41,237 nucleotides of DNA from Acidobacteriota bacterium. GTDB lineage: Bacteria > Acidobacteriota > Terriglobia > Acidiferrales > UBA7541. The position numbers were made by a program, and so were the translations under genes. The stretch is taken from assembly GCA_013289665.1 (NCBI GenBank), contig JABCZN010000024.1, positions 1-41,237 on the forward strand. Direction: 5' to 3'. The stretch's first letter is position 1, and every line of letters begins with the position of its first letter. Positions 6,821-16,007 of the stretch are shown here, piece after piece. The notes below the pieces were generated by a model that was not told the DNA's origin, did not search any database, and saw nothing but the letters and a program-made list of their open reading frames with translations.

Positions 6821-7214
6821 ATTAATGCCTATGTGCGGAACTAACGGCTCGAATTTGGTAATTCGGTGCCCTCGTTGAGGATGTCAAGGTAGCGGTAATA
6901 CGTGAAGAGGCGATGTCGCTGTTCGCCGGTCGTCCTTTCCTTATCCAGCTAAGAGGGCATGCTTGTCCTGGTGCCACCACGATCCTGGCATGACCGGCGA
7001 TATGGAGCCTGCCCCCGAGCCGTAGCTTATCGCCTTCCATATCAGCGGCGACGATTCCCGGGGTTCCCGACCCTCTGTCCGCAACTCATTTTCGCGCCAA
7101 GGGTTACGTTGACTCCGTCACTCCGGTGCTCCACTGGAAAAACATGTGTGTCTTCAAGCGAAGCAAAAGCATCTAAATCCTTCGCGGGATTCCATCGAGG
7201 GTGTTACGCAAGCA
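6821..7214. other. intergenic region without recognised gene
   Basis: About 390 bp. No gene or RNA element is recognised. A short plus-strand frame near 6868-6990 (VEDVKVAVIREEAMSLFAGR) reads plausibly but has no start and no known match, and is not called. An upstream GTG at 7146 could extend the next gene but lacks a Shine-Dalgarno. Confidence 0.35.
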
Positions 7215-8333
7215 ATGACCGTGGATTCTACGAGAAAGGGTCCGGCTTTTCGCCTCGGAAAGCAGATTTTGCTGGGCCTGTGCGCCCTGCTTTGCAGCTC
7301 TCCTTGTCGGCCTCAGCAGGCCCCTGCCCTCGGCACAGACGAAAACGTTTTACCAGGCTCGGAACGCACTGAGATTTCTAGTTCTTGGCAGCAACCCGAT
7401 CAACAACGCACAGGTAGCATCCGCGGAACAGTGATTGACCAATCCGGAGCCCGTATTACGGGAGCCTCGGTGAAGTTTGTGCGAGAAGGCGAATCGCCGG
7501 ACACGGAGGTTTTGTCCGGCGAAAATGGAGAATTTTTCTTCTCTAGTGTCGCTCCGGGGCCGTTCCACCTCACGATTACGTCGGAAGGGCTCACTCCGCA
7601 AGACTTCTCCGGGAACATGCATCCTGGAGAGGTCTACGTCACTCCGCTGATCCGATTGATTATTGCCACCCAGGTGACCGAGGTGCGTGTCGGACTTACG
7701 CGGGACGAACTTGCCGACGCGCAGGTCAAGGATCAGGAAAAGCAGCGCGTGTTCGGCTTCATTCCGAATTTTTACGTCAGCTACGTTCCCGACGCCGCCT
7801 CACTCGCGCCGAGACACAAATTCGCGCTTGCCTGGAAGTCGGCTACCGATCCAGTCACGTTCGCCGCGGTTGGCGTTGTAGCCGGATTTGATCAGGCCGG
7901 AGATCGCTGGGGCGCATACGGACAGGGCACTCGAGGCTACGCCAAGCGCTTTGGAGCCTCCTACGGAGACGTTTTTGCCGGAACGTTTATTGGGAGCGCC
8001 ATCCTGCCCTCGGTGCTCAAACAGGATCCACGGTATTTCTACAAAGGAAGAGGATCGAAGCGATCGCGGATTTTCTATGCACTCGCCAACTCGGTTATCT
8101 GCAAGGGCGACAACGGGCACTGGCAGCCGAACTATTCGAGCATCGCTGGAAATCTTGCTGCTGGCGGAATCTCGAATCTCTACTATCCGGCCAATGATCG
8201 CAATGGAATCGGAACCGTGGTCTCGACCGCCCTGATCCGGCTTGGGGAAACGGCGGTCGCCAATATCTTCCAGGAGTTCTTTGCCCCGAAGATGACGCCG
8301 AATCTCCCAAGTCGCGGATCGGGCCAACCCTGA
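7215..8333 (+). CDS. secreted protein with carboxypeptidase-regulatory-like domain, paralogue A
   Basis: About 372 residues from ATG 7215 (MTVDSTRKGPAFRLGKQILL); this start puts basic residues directly before a hydrophobic segment ending LCSSPC, so export is likely. After a linker, residues about 70-150 are a CarboxypepD_reg-like beta-sandwich (GSIRGTVIDQSGARITGASV, NGEFFFSSVAPGPFHLTI). The rest is a conserved region of unknown function: KQRVFGFIPNFYVSY, YGQGTRGYAKRFGASYG, LKQDPRYFYKGRGS, SNLYYP. The same order of motifs recurs in the protein at 16008-17207, so the two are paralogues. No peptidase catalytic domain is present. Likely an envelope protein of the type abundant in acidobacteria; function unknown. 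Confidence 0.82.
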   Translation: MTVDSTRKGPAFRLGKQILLGLCALLCSSPCRPQQAPALGTDENVLPGSERTEISSSWQQPDQQRTGSIRGTVIDQSGARITGASVKFVREGESPDTEVLSGENGEFFFSSVAPGPFHLTITSEGLTPQDFSGNMHPGEVYVTPLIRLIIATQVTEVRVGLTRDELADAQVKDQEKQRVFGFIPNFYVSYVPDAASLAPRHKFALAWKSATDPVTFAAVGVVAGFDQAGDRWGAYGQGTRGYAKRFGASYGDVFAGTFIGSAILPSVLKQDPRYFYKGRGSKRSRIFYALANSVICKGDNGHWQPNYSSIAGNLAAGGISNLYYPANDRNGIGTVVSTALIRLGETAVANIFQEFFAPKMTPNLPSRGSGQP

Positions 8334-8375
8334 AGCGCATACCGCGCTCGAACGGCCTTCACTTTCTCTTGCAAT

Positions 8376-9683
8376 CTATTCGAAACTCCCCGTTACACCC
8401 TGGAAGCCGTTGATGGCCTGTTTATAAAGCCACTTCATGACTCGAGCGGCATCGTAGCAGTAGGCGACGTTGTACCCGAGCGTCGAGAAACAGTGCGGCT
8501 CACAGCCTTGTTTCATTTCGGCAAGCTGCTTGAGGTCGAACTTCTGTTTTCCGACCGTGCCCCAGTCATAGGTCGCGTTGTACATCGGAAAACAAGGCGC
8601 GAGTGTTCCGTCGGTGCGAATAATCAGCCAGTTTTGGCCGGCGCGGCAACCCCAGTGCTCGCCCACCCCGCGCATGAAACCCTTCATATTCTGCAAGCGC
8701 GTGACAGAGTCCACCATTTTGTAACCCTGGCGTTGCTTGTCGATCAGCCAATCCAGCAGATCGTCGACCATCGGAAAATCTTCCGGGCGGATGTAGGTGT
8801 CGTTTTCCTGGAGATGCTTGAAATGGGACTGCTCCATCATCGGCGCTTCGTTGATGTGGAAAGTAAGCGAAATCCCGTTATCGTGGGCGATCTCCACCAG
8901 CTGTTTGACGTCCTCGATGTTGGTGCGGCAAATGTTGGTGTTAAAGAAAACCGTGTAGCCGTGGCGGTACTGGCGTCGCACGAGGTAATCGAAGTTCGAA
9001 CGAACGTGCTCCAGGGCTTTCGGCAGGCCGGGTTTTTCCTTAATCGCATCCACGGCGAAATTGATCGTGGCGATTCCCGCGTCGGCGAGTCGATCGGTGA
9101 CATCCGGGCGGAGCAGGCGCGCGTTCGTTGCCAGATAGACCCAGAAGTCCTTTTTCGCGGCGTAGTAAATCGCCTTGTGCACAAAATCGGGCCGCAGCAG
9201 CGGCTCACCACCGGTGGGGGCCAACACGCGGCAAGGCGTCGATTCGAGCCAGTCAATCGCTCGCCGCGCCGTTTCTTCCGTCATGCCTTTCACGCGGTTG
9301 TCGTACGACCAACAGTAGTGACAATCCAGATTGCATTTCCATTCCGTGAACAGGTAAGCGATGATCGGCTGGAAATCGCCAGTGAGAACGCGCGATTTGA
9401 CGTACGGCACCATCCATCCGCGCATGGTTTGCAGAATCCGGGAAACCGGCCACTGCCTCTTCCCGTTAAGCACAACAGAATCGTGGGCCGCGATGTCTGC
9501 CGCATCGAGTTCGTGCAACAACTCGGGATGCTGAGGAAAAACCGGCTCGGGAAGCGCGCCCGCCTCTTTGGAAGAATGGGGCGATGGCCGCTGACCGGGC
9601 TGCTGCAGGAGATTATGTAGTGGAACGTCGAGACGAAACGACTGAGTAGGAACAGTAGGGAGCGGTTGTTCCATCGTGGACAT
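8376..9683 (-). CDS. radical SAM protein with C-terminal SPASM/twitch-like cysteines
   Basis: A 435-residue radical SAM enzyme. The 4Fe-4S motif CNLDCHYC (CxxxCxxC) is at about residues 116-123, followed by the SAM-binding GGEP (APTGGEPLLRP, about residue 158) and a TIM-barrel core. The C-terminal third carries further cysteines (WGCRAGQ, APCFPMY, CEPHC, AYCY) that would hold an auxiliary Fe-S cluster as in SPASM/twitch proteins. The first 70 residues are low-complexity and have no recognised domain. The ATG at 9683 has AAGAGG about nine bases upstream. Neighbours are membrane-lipid genes transcribed separately. The substrate is unknown; peptide maturation or lipid modification are possible, and nothing adjacent encodes an obvious precursor peptide. 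Confidence 0.87.
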   Translation of the reverse strand: MSTMEQPLPTVPTQSFRLDVPLHNLLQQPGQRPSPHSSKEAGALPEPVFPQHPELLHELDAADIAAHDSVVLNGKRQWPVSRILQTMRGWMVPYVKSRVLTGDFQPIIAYLFTEWKCNLDCHYCWSYDNRVKGMTEETARRAIDWLESTPCRVLAPTGGEPLLRPDFVHKAIYYAAKKDFWVYLATNARLLRPDVTDRLADAGIATINFAVDAIKEKPGLPKALEHVRSNFDYLVRRQYRHGYTVFFNTNICRTNIEDVKQLVEIAHDNGISLTFHINEAPMMEQSHFKHLQENDTYIRPEDFPMVDDLLDWLIDKQRQGYKMVDSVTRLQNMKGFMRGVGEHWGCRAGQNWLIIRTDGTLAPCFPMYNATYDWGTVGKQKFDLKQLAEMKQGCEPHCFSTLGYNVAYCYDAARVMKWLYKQAINGFQGVTGSFE

Positions 9684-10062
9684 GAATCCAACCTCTTCTT
9701 TGCATAAGATGACCAGGGTTGGAGCTTAGCCAGCTCATCTTCAAAAATATCAAAACTGACTTGATGCGTTCAACTCCCCTCACTGCGCCTTCAGGGAAGT
9801 CGCCCGTGAACTGGTGGACCCCGGTTACAAAATCTTGGATAGACGGAACCGCCGGAGAGATACATCGATGTCGCAAAAACCCCGATTTTTTTTGCCACAA
9901 AATCTTTTAACCAATTCGACTAGCCGCAGCATCTATATACGGATGGGCATCTCGACGGGAAGATACCGTGTGATTTTCCCTCAGGATATGCATTCTAGAG
10001 CCGGCCCGCCGGCAGTCGTCGGCTGCGGGGCGAAGAGTTACGCGACTTGAGGGTGTTGTGGG
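9684..10062. other. divergent intergenic region, radical SAM / VTT protein
   Basis: About 380 bp between divergently transcribed genes. A weak minus-strand promoter candidate for the radical SAM gene is TTGAAC (9768-9773) with GATATT (9746-9751), 16-bp spacing. An A/T-rich run follows at 9870-9910. GC-rich inverted repeats lie at about 9998-10028. No RNA family is recognised. Confidence 0.3.
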
Positions 10063-10665
10063 ATGGATCGAGTTCAAGTCCTGGTGGAGCTAGTGCTGCC
10101 CGCCTTGGGTGGAGTTGGGCTGCTCTTTTCGGCGTTCATTGATTCTTCCTTTGTCCCGCTTCCCCTGGTTACCGATTTGCTCCTCATGGAGCTCGCCAGC
10201 CGGCACCCGTTGCGCATGCCCTATTACGCCGCCATGGCCGCGTTTGGATCCCTGGGAGGATGCATCTGGATCTACTGGCTGGCCCGGAAAGGCGGGCAAG
10301 CTTACTTCGAGAGAAGCCACGGCCATCCGCCGGGCAGGATTCGAAAATTCATCCGGGAGTATCCGATGGCCTCCGTCTTTCTCCCCGCGGTTGCGCCGTT
10401 TCCGGTGCCCTTCAAACCGTTTGTGATTGCGCAAGGCGTTTTTCAGGTGCCCTTCTTGACTTTCCTGGCGGGCACGCTGCTCGGGCGCGGCTCTCTTTTC
10501 TTCATCGAGGCTTTTCTGGGAGCACGCTACGGTAGGACGGCAGAGCAGTTCCTGGTGGACCAGAAATGGGCGTCAATCGCGCTGGCGCTTGGCGTCGCAG
10601 TTGTGTTTTTTCTGGTGCGCCGGCTGCTGGCGCTCTGCCAGGCGGAATATTCTCAGACGGATTGA
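10063..10665 (+). CDS. VTT-domain (DedA/SNARE-associated-like) membrane protein
   Basis: A 200-residue inner-membrane protein of the VTT/DedA/YqaA superfamily, whose better-known members act in lipid translocation and membrane homeostasis. It opens with a hydrophobic helix (LVLPALGGVGLLFSAFIDSS), then a re-entrant-type segment with PLPLVTDLLLMELA and GGCIWIYWLARKGG. The paired FLPAVAPFPVPFKPFVIAQG stretch resembles the proline-containing re-entrant loop of the family, and a C-terminal helix ends VVFFLVRRLLALCQ. GAGGG lies upstream of the ATG. Its 3' end overlaps the convergent acyl-ligase fusion gene by 13 bp (10653-10665), so convergent transcripts could interfere. Exact substrate unknown. 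Confidence 0.8.
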   Translation: MDRVQVLVELVLPALGGVGLLFSAFIDSSFVPLPLVTDLLLMELASRHPLRMPYYAAMAAFGSLGGCIWIYWLARKGGQAYFERSHGHPPGRIRKFIREYPMASVFLPAVAPFPVPFKPFVIAQGVFQVPFLTFLAGTLLGRGSLFFIEAFLGARYGRTAEQFLVDQKWASIALALGVAVVFFLVRRLLALCQAEYSQTD

Positions 10666-13193
10666 AGCTCCCGGACGCGGCGCTCGAGCTCGCGGGCAAT
10701 CTCGTCCGCGTCCGCGTTCGCGGCGAAACGCACAGGCACGCCAATCGTGGCCCGCACGTCGCCTGGAAGCGCAAAGATTCTCTCGCGCTGTTTCATATCA
10801 AAAAGCCCATGCAGGTAAATTGGCACAACCGGGATGTTCAACTGTTTCGCGAGCAGGCCGATTCCTGAACGAAACGGCAGCATGTTTCCGTCTTCGGTCG
10901 TTTTGCCTTCTGGAAAAACCAGAACATTCCAGCCGCGATCGAGAAGGTCACCCGCGAAGCCAAAGCTCCGGAGGAATCCGGATTGCTGCGGCAGCGGGAA
11001 AACGTTGAACAGACTCAGCGCCAGAAAATATCTGAGGCGTTCTAGCAAGCGCTCTAAGAGGCTCAAGCCGTTCGAGGGGCGACGCATTCTGGCCAGCCTT
11101 TCACCGCCCATAGCTGTGGCCAGGCGGTTTCTAAATCTCGCCGGGAGCGCCGGCAGGATCCAGGCGATATCCAGGTAGGTGACGTGATTGGAGACTGCCA
11201 GAACCGGTCCGTCCAGCCCGCGGAGATTCTCGCGGCCGCGAATTCGTGGAGCCGCAAGCAGATAGGTCGCCGGCCACGCGAGCGAGTAATACACGGCAAG
11301 ACGGAAAGCTGTGACGAGCCAATGCTGCGGCCAGACCGGATATACATGCCGAATCGGGGCGGAATTGCTTTGCGTGAGAAGTTTCTCTAGTTGCGCGATT
11401 GTGGTGACGTCCTGAAACTGTGCCTCGTTCAGGTCCACTTGATGCCGCTCTTCCAGAGCACTCATCAGTTCGACGCGATCGAGCGACGTCAGGTCGAAAT
11501 CGGTCTCGAGATTGGCGTCGTCTGAACCCGGTTGAACCGCGCGGCCTGTAATCTGTGTGATCAATCCCGCCAGGGAATCGAGGGCAGGCGGGGATCCCTT
11601 TCTACCGCCCTTTGCGCTCTCGACCACTTCGCGGATGCGCGGAAGAATCGCCTTCTGCGTCGGCGTCCTCGGGAAATCCGGCTCGGGCCAAAGAAACGAA
11701 TGCCGTATTTTCTGGTATTCAGCAAGCGACTGGTTTGCTCCTTCGATTGCCGCGGCCGCGCTGCCGCTCGAGCCGTCGAGCAAGACTACCGCGCATGGCT
11801 CGGCATTCCCGTCCCGTTCGAGCCCGATCACGACGCAATCGCGAATGCCGGGCTGCGCTCGCAGGGCTTTCTCGAGATCCTCTGGGTAAATATTCATCCC
11901 GGCCGGCGTGACGATGACGTTTTTTCGCCGTCCCTTGAAGTACAGGCGGCCGTTCAGATCCGCCTCTGCGACATCTCCCGTTCGGAACCATCCGTCGGAT
12001 TCGGCCACGGAGAGAGTCTGGCCATTTTGCCGGTAGGCCGCCGCGACGTTCTCTCCGCGTACGAGGATTTCGCCGTTCTCGTCGACACGCACTTCCATGC
12101 CCGGAAACACTTTGCCAATTGACCCCTGGGCGGAACGGAATGGATGATTCAGGCTGATGAGCGAAGTGGTCTCCGTCATCCCATATCCCTGGATGACGGC
12201 ATATCCCAATCGATTCCAGAACGTCTCGGTCTGTTTTGGGAGTGCGGCCCCTCCGGAGATAATGGCCCAGAATTTCCAGCCGAACCGCCCGTGGATCCGG
12301 CGGAATCGCCACCAGCGGCGAAGAAAATGGTGCTGTTTCGCCGCAGCGAAGTCCTGCCGAAACTGTTCGATTTTCCCGCCGCGCTCCTCCTGGCGTTCCA
12401 CCTCGCGCTCGAGAGACTCAATGAAACGGGGAACCGCGACCAGGACGGAGACCCGCTCCCGCCTGATCGTATCCATGAATTCTGCGGGCCGGAGCGAACC
12501 CATGAATACCACGGTGCCAGCCAGCATCGGGGGGATGAACACTCCGAGCATCTGGCCAAATACGTGACTGAGAGGCAGCAGATTCAGAAAACGAAGCGGG
12601 TGGACAAGTTTTTCGTAGCGAAGATATTTCTGGATTTCACCCTGCAGCGGCTCGATATTCGCGAGAACATTTCCGTGCGAGATCACTACGCCCCGAGGCT
12701 CGGCCGTGGTGCCCGAGGTAAAGATAATTTCCAGGGTGTCCTGGCGGGTGGCGGGTAGCGAGGGGTAGGGGGAAGAATCGCGTTCTGCCGTTATGGTGGA
12801 TAGCCTCTCGAACGGAATGGACGGAACAGTTCCGCCGCCCTGCTGCGCGTCCGGCCGAAAAATGAGCTTTGCGTTTACTTCTTTTGACACACGGCAGGCA
12901 AATTCCGCCGGTGAGGCGTGGTCGATGGGGACGACGACAACTCCGCGAAGCAGGCACCCGAGAAATGTGGTGATCCATTCCGCTGAGTTTTCGCCCCATA
13001 GCAGAACTGCGTCGCCCTTGGTTATGCCGCGGGCCTCCAGTTCGCGAGCGAGCCGATTTGCGCCTCCCGCAATCCTCCCGTAGGTCCAGCTCTCCATGCG
13101 ATAGCCGCGCCGCTGCCGCACGGCAATTTCCTCGCCATGGGCGGCATAATTCTCGACGAAACTAAGAAGTGACTCCAAGCTCATTCCAGACAT
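10653..13193 (-). CDS. acyl-activating enzyme / acyl carrier domain / 1-acyl-glycerol-phosphate acyltransferase fusion
   Basis: An 846-residue protein with three parts. Residues about 1-530: AMP-dependent acyl-CoA/ACP synthetase, with P-loop FTSGTTAEPRG (about 160-172), GYGMTETTS (about 340), WFRTGDVAE and a C-terminal GRRKNVIVTPAGMNIYPEDL hinge. Residues about 540-620: acyl carrier domain with LTSLDRVELMSALEE, where the Ser can take phosphopantetheine although the usual preceding Asp is Thr. Residues about 635-846: PlsC-type acyltransferase with NHVTYLD (HxxxxD, about 669) and FPEGKTTEDG (about 761). It could activate a free fatty acid, hold it on its own carrier and transfer it to a lysophospholipid. 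Aas of E. coli joins acyltransferase and synthetase, but without a carrier and in the opposite order. Cytosolic, membrane-associated. Confidence 0.9.
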   Translation of the reverse strand: MSGMSLESLLSFVENYAAHGEEIAVRQRRGYRMESWTYGRIAGGANRLARELEARGITKGDAVLLWGENSAEWITTFLGCLLRGVVVVPIDHASPAEFACRVSKEVNAKLIFRPDAQQGGGTVPSIPFERLSTITAERDSSPYPSLPATRQDTLEIIFTSGTTAEPRGVVISHGNVLANIEPLQGEIQKYLRYEKLVHPLRFLNLLPLSHVFGQMLGVFIPPMLAGTVVFMGSLRPAEFMDTIRRERVSVLVAVPRFIESLEREVERQEERGGKIEQFRQDFAAAKQHHFLRRWWRFRRIHGRFGWKFWAIISGGAALPKQTETFWNRLGYAVIQGYGMTETTSLISLNHPFRSAQGSIGKVFPGMEVRVDENGEILVRGENVAAAYRQNGQTLSVAESDGWFRTGDVAEADLNGRLYFKGRRKNVIVTPAGMNIYPEDLEKALRAQPGIRDCVVIGLERDGNAEPCAVVLLDGSSGSAAAAIEGANQSLAEYQKIRHSFLWPEPDFPRTPTQKAILPRIREVVESAKGGRKGSPPALDSLAGLITQITGRAVQPGSDDANLETDFDLTSLDRVELMSALEERHQVDLNEAQFQDVTTIAQLEKLLTQSNSAPIRHVYPVWPQHWLVTAFRLAVYYSLAWPATYLLAAPRIRGRENLRGLDGPVLAVSNHVTYLDIAWILPALPARFRNRLATAMGGERLARMRRPSNGLSLLERLLERLRYFLALSLFNVFPLPQQSGFLRSFGFAGDLLDRGWNVLVFPEGKTTEDGNMLPFRSGIGLLAKQLNIPVVPIYLHGLFDMKQRERIFALPGDVRATIGVPVRFAANADADEIARELERRVRELQSV

Positions 13194-13257
13194 CTATTTT
13201 GTCAGAAGTGCGGGGGCCCGGGGGGTGCGTCAGGGGCTCCACCAAATTTGATAGGCT

Positions 13258-14715
13258 TTGCCGGCTGTGGGATACACGGAAAAAGTTGTGATCATTGGCG
13301 CAGGAATCTCAGGCTTGGCTTGCGCCTATCGCCTGGGACGATTGGGCATCCCATGCCTAGTGCTCGAGGCACAGGAGCGCGCCGGCGGCTTGATTTCCAC
13401 AATCCGAAAAGACGGCTTCCTGATTGAGACTGGTCCTCAGTGCCCTCGATTTCCCCCTCTGGTATGGCAACTCGTGCGCGAGCTGAATCTCGAAGCTGAA
13501 TTTATCGCAGGCGACCCGGGAGCAAAGCGCTATATCCTGCGGGACGCCCGGCTCTACCGGGTCCCCTTCTCGCCGGCAGGGTTGGTCGGCACACGGTTGG
13601 TAGGACTCGGTTCGAAGTTGCGAATGCTGACGGAGGTTTTTGGTTCTTCGCGGCCTCCCCTTTGTGAGGAAAGTTTGGCCGAATTCGTTCAACGGAAATT
13701 TGGCGCTGAGGTGTTGGACTATCTGGTGGACCCTCTCGTTTCCACGATATTCTTCGGCGACGCGCACAAAATGGGCATGCAGAGCGCTTTTCCGGCCCTG
13801 GTGGAATGGGAGCGAAACGAGGGAAGCCTGGTGCGAGGGGCGATTCGAGCCCGTAAATCGAAACGGCCGGTCCCTGCGGGAGATCCGTCCCGGAAGGCGG
13901 CCAGCGCCAACTCGAGCCGGGACAGCTTGCGCGTCACCGATGCGCTGCCGTCCCTCGGTTCCTTCCGGTCCGGGATGGCGACACTGCCAGAAAAACTCGC
14001 CGAAAAATTACACGGGGAGATCCGGTACGGCGCAGGGACGACAAGCGTCGCACCACTGCCCAAAGGAAACGTCGCCGCCGCCGCTTGGCAAATTGACTTG
14101 TCAGGCGGCTGTAGGATTACGGCGGCACAATTGATACTGGCCGTGCCGGCATACGTTGCGGAGCAGCTTTTGGCAAACGCCGCGCCAGAACTTGCCAGTC
14201 AGCTCAAGGCGATCGAGTACGCACCGGTCTGCGCGGTGGCCTGGGCGTACGACCGTTCCCAACTGACCAATGGCTTGGATGGATTTGGTTTCATGGTCCC
14301 GCGGCGGGAAGGGTTGGAGACGATTTCTACGTTTTGGAATTCGTCCCTATTTCCAGGACGTGCGCCCGAAGGCAAAGTATTGATGACCAGCTTTGCCGGT
14401 AGAGGGACGAACAACGATACCGCGACCATGGGCGACGAAGAGTATTCGCGGATCGTGGAGGCGGAAAACGCGAGGGCGCTGGGAATCACGGGAGAACCAC
14501 AGGAGCAGGTGGTCTGGAAAGATCTCCGGGCGCTTCCGCAATACAACGTCGGGCACGCGCAGCGAGTAGCGGAAATTCAAAATCTGTTGCATAGAATGCC
14601 AAACTTGGCAATCGTGGGTAATTTTCTGAGAGGCCGGTCCATTGGTGATTGCGTCGAAGTTGCTTTTCGGGCGGCAGAAGATGTCCATAGCCGGATTCGC
14701 GGCGCAATCATCTAA
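13258..14715 (+). CDS. hemY: protoporphyrinogen oxidase
   Basis: A 485-residue FAD-dependent oxidase of the HemY/PPO type that converts protoporphyrinogen IX (or coproporphyrinogen III in some lineages) to the porphyrin in haem synthesis. The N-terminal Rossmann motif VVIIGAGISGLACAYRLG is followed by LVLEAQERAGGLISTI and GFLIETGP, diagnostic of the family. The C-terminus has NFLRGRSIGDCVEVAFRAAE, the second FAD-contact region. An insert of basic, Ser-rich sequence (about residues 195-225) is unusual. The start is uncertain: TTG 13258 or GTG 13267, neither with a strong Shine-Dalgarno. It is divergent from the acyl-ligase fusion across 64 bp. No other haem genes lie in the window. Confidence 0.85.
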   Translation: MPAVGYTEKVVIIGAGISGLACAYRLGRLGIPCLVLEAQERAGGLISTIRKDGFLIETGPQCPRFPPLVWQLVRELNLEAEFIAGDPGAKRYILRDARLYRVPFSPAGLVGTRLVGLGSKLRMLTEVFGSSRPPLCEESLAEFVQRKFGAEVLDYLVDPLVSTIFFGDAHKMGMQSAFPALVEWERNEGSLVRGAIRARKSKRPVPAGDPSRKAASANSSRDSLRVTDALPSLGSFRSGMATLPEKLAEKLHGEIRYGAGTTSVAPLPKGNVAAAAWQIDLSGGCRITAAQLILAVPAYVAEQLLANAAPELASQLKAIEYAPVCAVAWAYDRSQLTNGLDGFGFMVPRREGLETISTFWNSSLFPGRAPEGKVLMTSFAGRGTNNDTATMGDEEYSRIVEAENARALGITGEPQEQVVWKDLRALPQYNVGHAQRVAEIQNLLHRMPNLAIVGNFLRGRSIGDCVEVAFRAAEDVHSRIRGAII

Positions 14716-14751
14716 GCACTTACCGGATCATCCTCGCTAGGAGCGCAGAAG

Positions 14752-15789
14752 TTGATTCCAATCGTTGCTTGGGCCGCGGGCCTCACCTTGCTTGGCGCAA
14801 TGCTGGGCGTGGTCTACCAGGCGCTGGGAACGCGCAAAGACAGGAGAGTCTATCCGCCACCGGGCAGATTGGTTGGCCTGGGGTCTCATCGCCTGCACCT
14901 GCTCGAATCAGGCCGCGGCAGTCCGACGATTGTGCTGGAAGCAGGACTCATGTCCACTGTTTTGAGCTGGAGCGAGCTGCAACGCGAGTTGGCAGGATCG
15001 TTTCGTGTGGTCAGCTATGACCGGGCGGGGCTGGGCTGGAGCGATATGGGCCCAATGCCAAGAACGGCTGACCGAATCGTTGATGAGCTGCATACATTGC
15101 TGGAGCGCGCGGCAATACCTCCTCCCTATGTGCTGGTGGGACATTCGTTCGGTGGTTTGACGATGCCGCTGTTTGCCGCGCGTTTCCCGGACGAAGTTGC
15201 CGGCGCCGTCCTTGTTGATCCGGTAGCGCCGGCGGAATGGAATCCACCCTCGGAGCACGACTTGAGGCTCACACGCATTGGAGCCAGGGTATGCCGCCGC
15301 GCGGCGCTCCTGGCGCGCTTCGGGGTGATTCGTTTTGTTGCATTTCTGTTGACCACCGGCGGAAAGAAAGCGGCGAGTTATTTGGTGCGCCTCATCAGCC
15401 GCGGGACACCTGCCGACGCTGGGTCCGTTTCGAGTCCCTGGTTTTCGGCGCTTCCGGCAACTGAAAAAGCCATGGCGTCCGTTTTCTGGGTTCAGCCAAA
15501 ATTTGCCCTTACGATCGCCAGCCAACTGGAAAACCTGCCCGCGAGCGCGGCCAGCGCCGGCCAATTTGCCGATTTTTCAGATGAGCCGGTGGTGATTTTG
15601 TCCGCGCGCACTGCACCCGAGCGTCGCCGGTTGGAACATGCCGCGATGGCGGGACGCCTGCCCGGAGGCGAACATGTCCTGGCGGGAGACAGCAATCATT
15701 GGATCATGCAGGAGGACCCGGGTCTGGTGATCGGGGCGATCGAAAAGATCGCCAAACACCTGGCGAACGTCATGACCGAGCGGTTGTGA
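14752..15789 (+). CDS. alpha/beta-fold hydrolase, membrane-anchored
   Basis: A 345-residue hydrolase from a TTG start with AGGAG eight bases upstream. Residues about 5-25 (VAWAAGLTLLGAMLGVVYQA) form an N-terminal anchor or signal segment. The core shows the oxyanion-region strand IVLEAGLMSTVLSW, the nucleophile elbow GHSFGG (Ser at about 133), and a late GDSNHWIMQEDP carrying the catalytic His. The acid is probably Asp in the ADFSDEPVVILSA region. It begins 36 bp after hemY on the same strand and may share its transcript. Substrate unknown; the family includes esterases and lipases. Confidence 0.85.
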   Translation: MIPIVAWAAGLTLLGAMLGVVYQALGTRKDRRVYPPPGRLVGLGSHRLHLLESGRGSPTIVLEAGLMSTVLSWSELQRELAGSFRVVSYDRAGLGWSDMGPMPRTADRIVDELHTLLERAAIPPPYVLVGHSFGGLTMPLFAARFPDEVAGAVLVDPVAPAEWNPPSEHDLRLTRIGARVCRRAALLARFGVIRFVAFLLTTGGKKAASYLVRLISRGTPADAGSVSSPWFSALPATEKAMASVFWVQPKFALTIASQLENLPASAASAGQFADFSDEPVVILSARTAPERRRLEHAAMAGRLPGGEHVLAGDSNHWIMQEDPGLVIGAIEKIAKHLANVMTERL

Positions 15790-15830
15790 CTCTGCCGGAC
15801 ACAAATTGAAGCGTGTTGCTTGAATGTGTT

Positions 15831-15847
15831 CCCCTCGCAGTGAGGGG
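15831..15847. terminator. hairpin between convergent genes
   Basis: CCCCTC-gcagt-GAGGGG, a 6-bp perfect stem, lies between the hydrolase gene and the convergent CarboxypepD_reg paralogue. There is no U-tract on either side, so factor-independent termination is uncertain. Confidence 0.3.
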
Positions 15848-16007
15848 CGCGGTTTCCGTCTGATAGCGGGCCTTATCCTTTGCAATGTCATGAGTTATTG
15901 AACTTTTTGCCTGAACAGCGAAACGCGAGAGTTGCTCGAGTGAAAAAAAGAGCGAACTCTAGCAAGCCTGGCTGTCCCGGGCGTCCCCTTTTCGGTCAAA
16001 AGCCTGT

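Noticed and set aside
8493..9620. 375-codon plus-strand open frame over the radical SAM gene
   Set aside because: Antisense shadow of the radical SAM gene; His/Arg/Val-rich composition and no family motifs.
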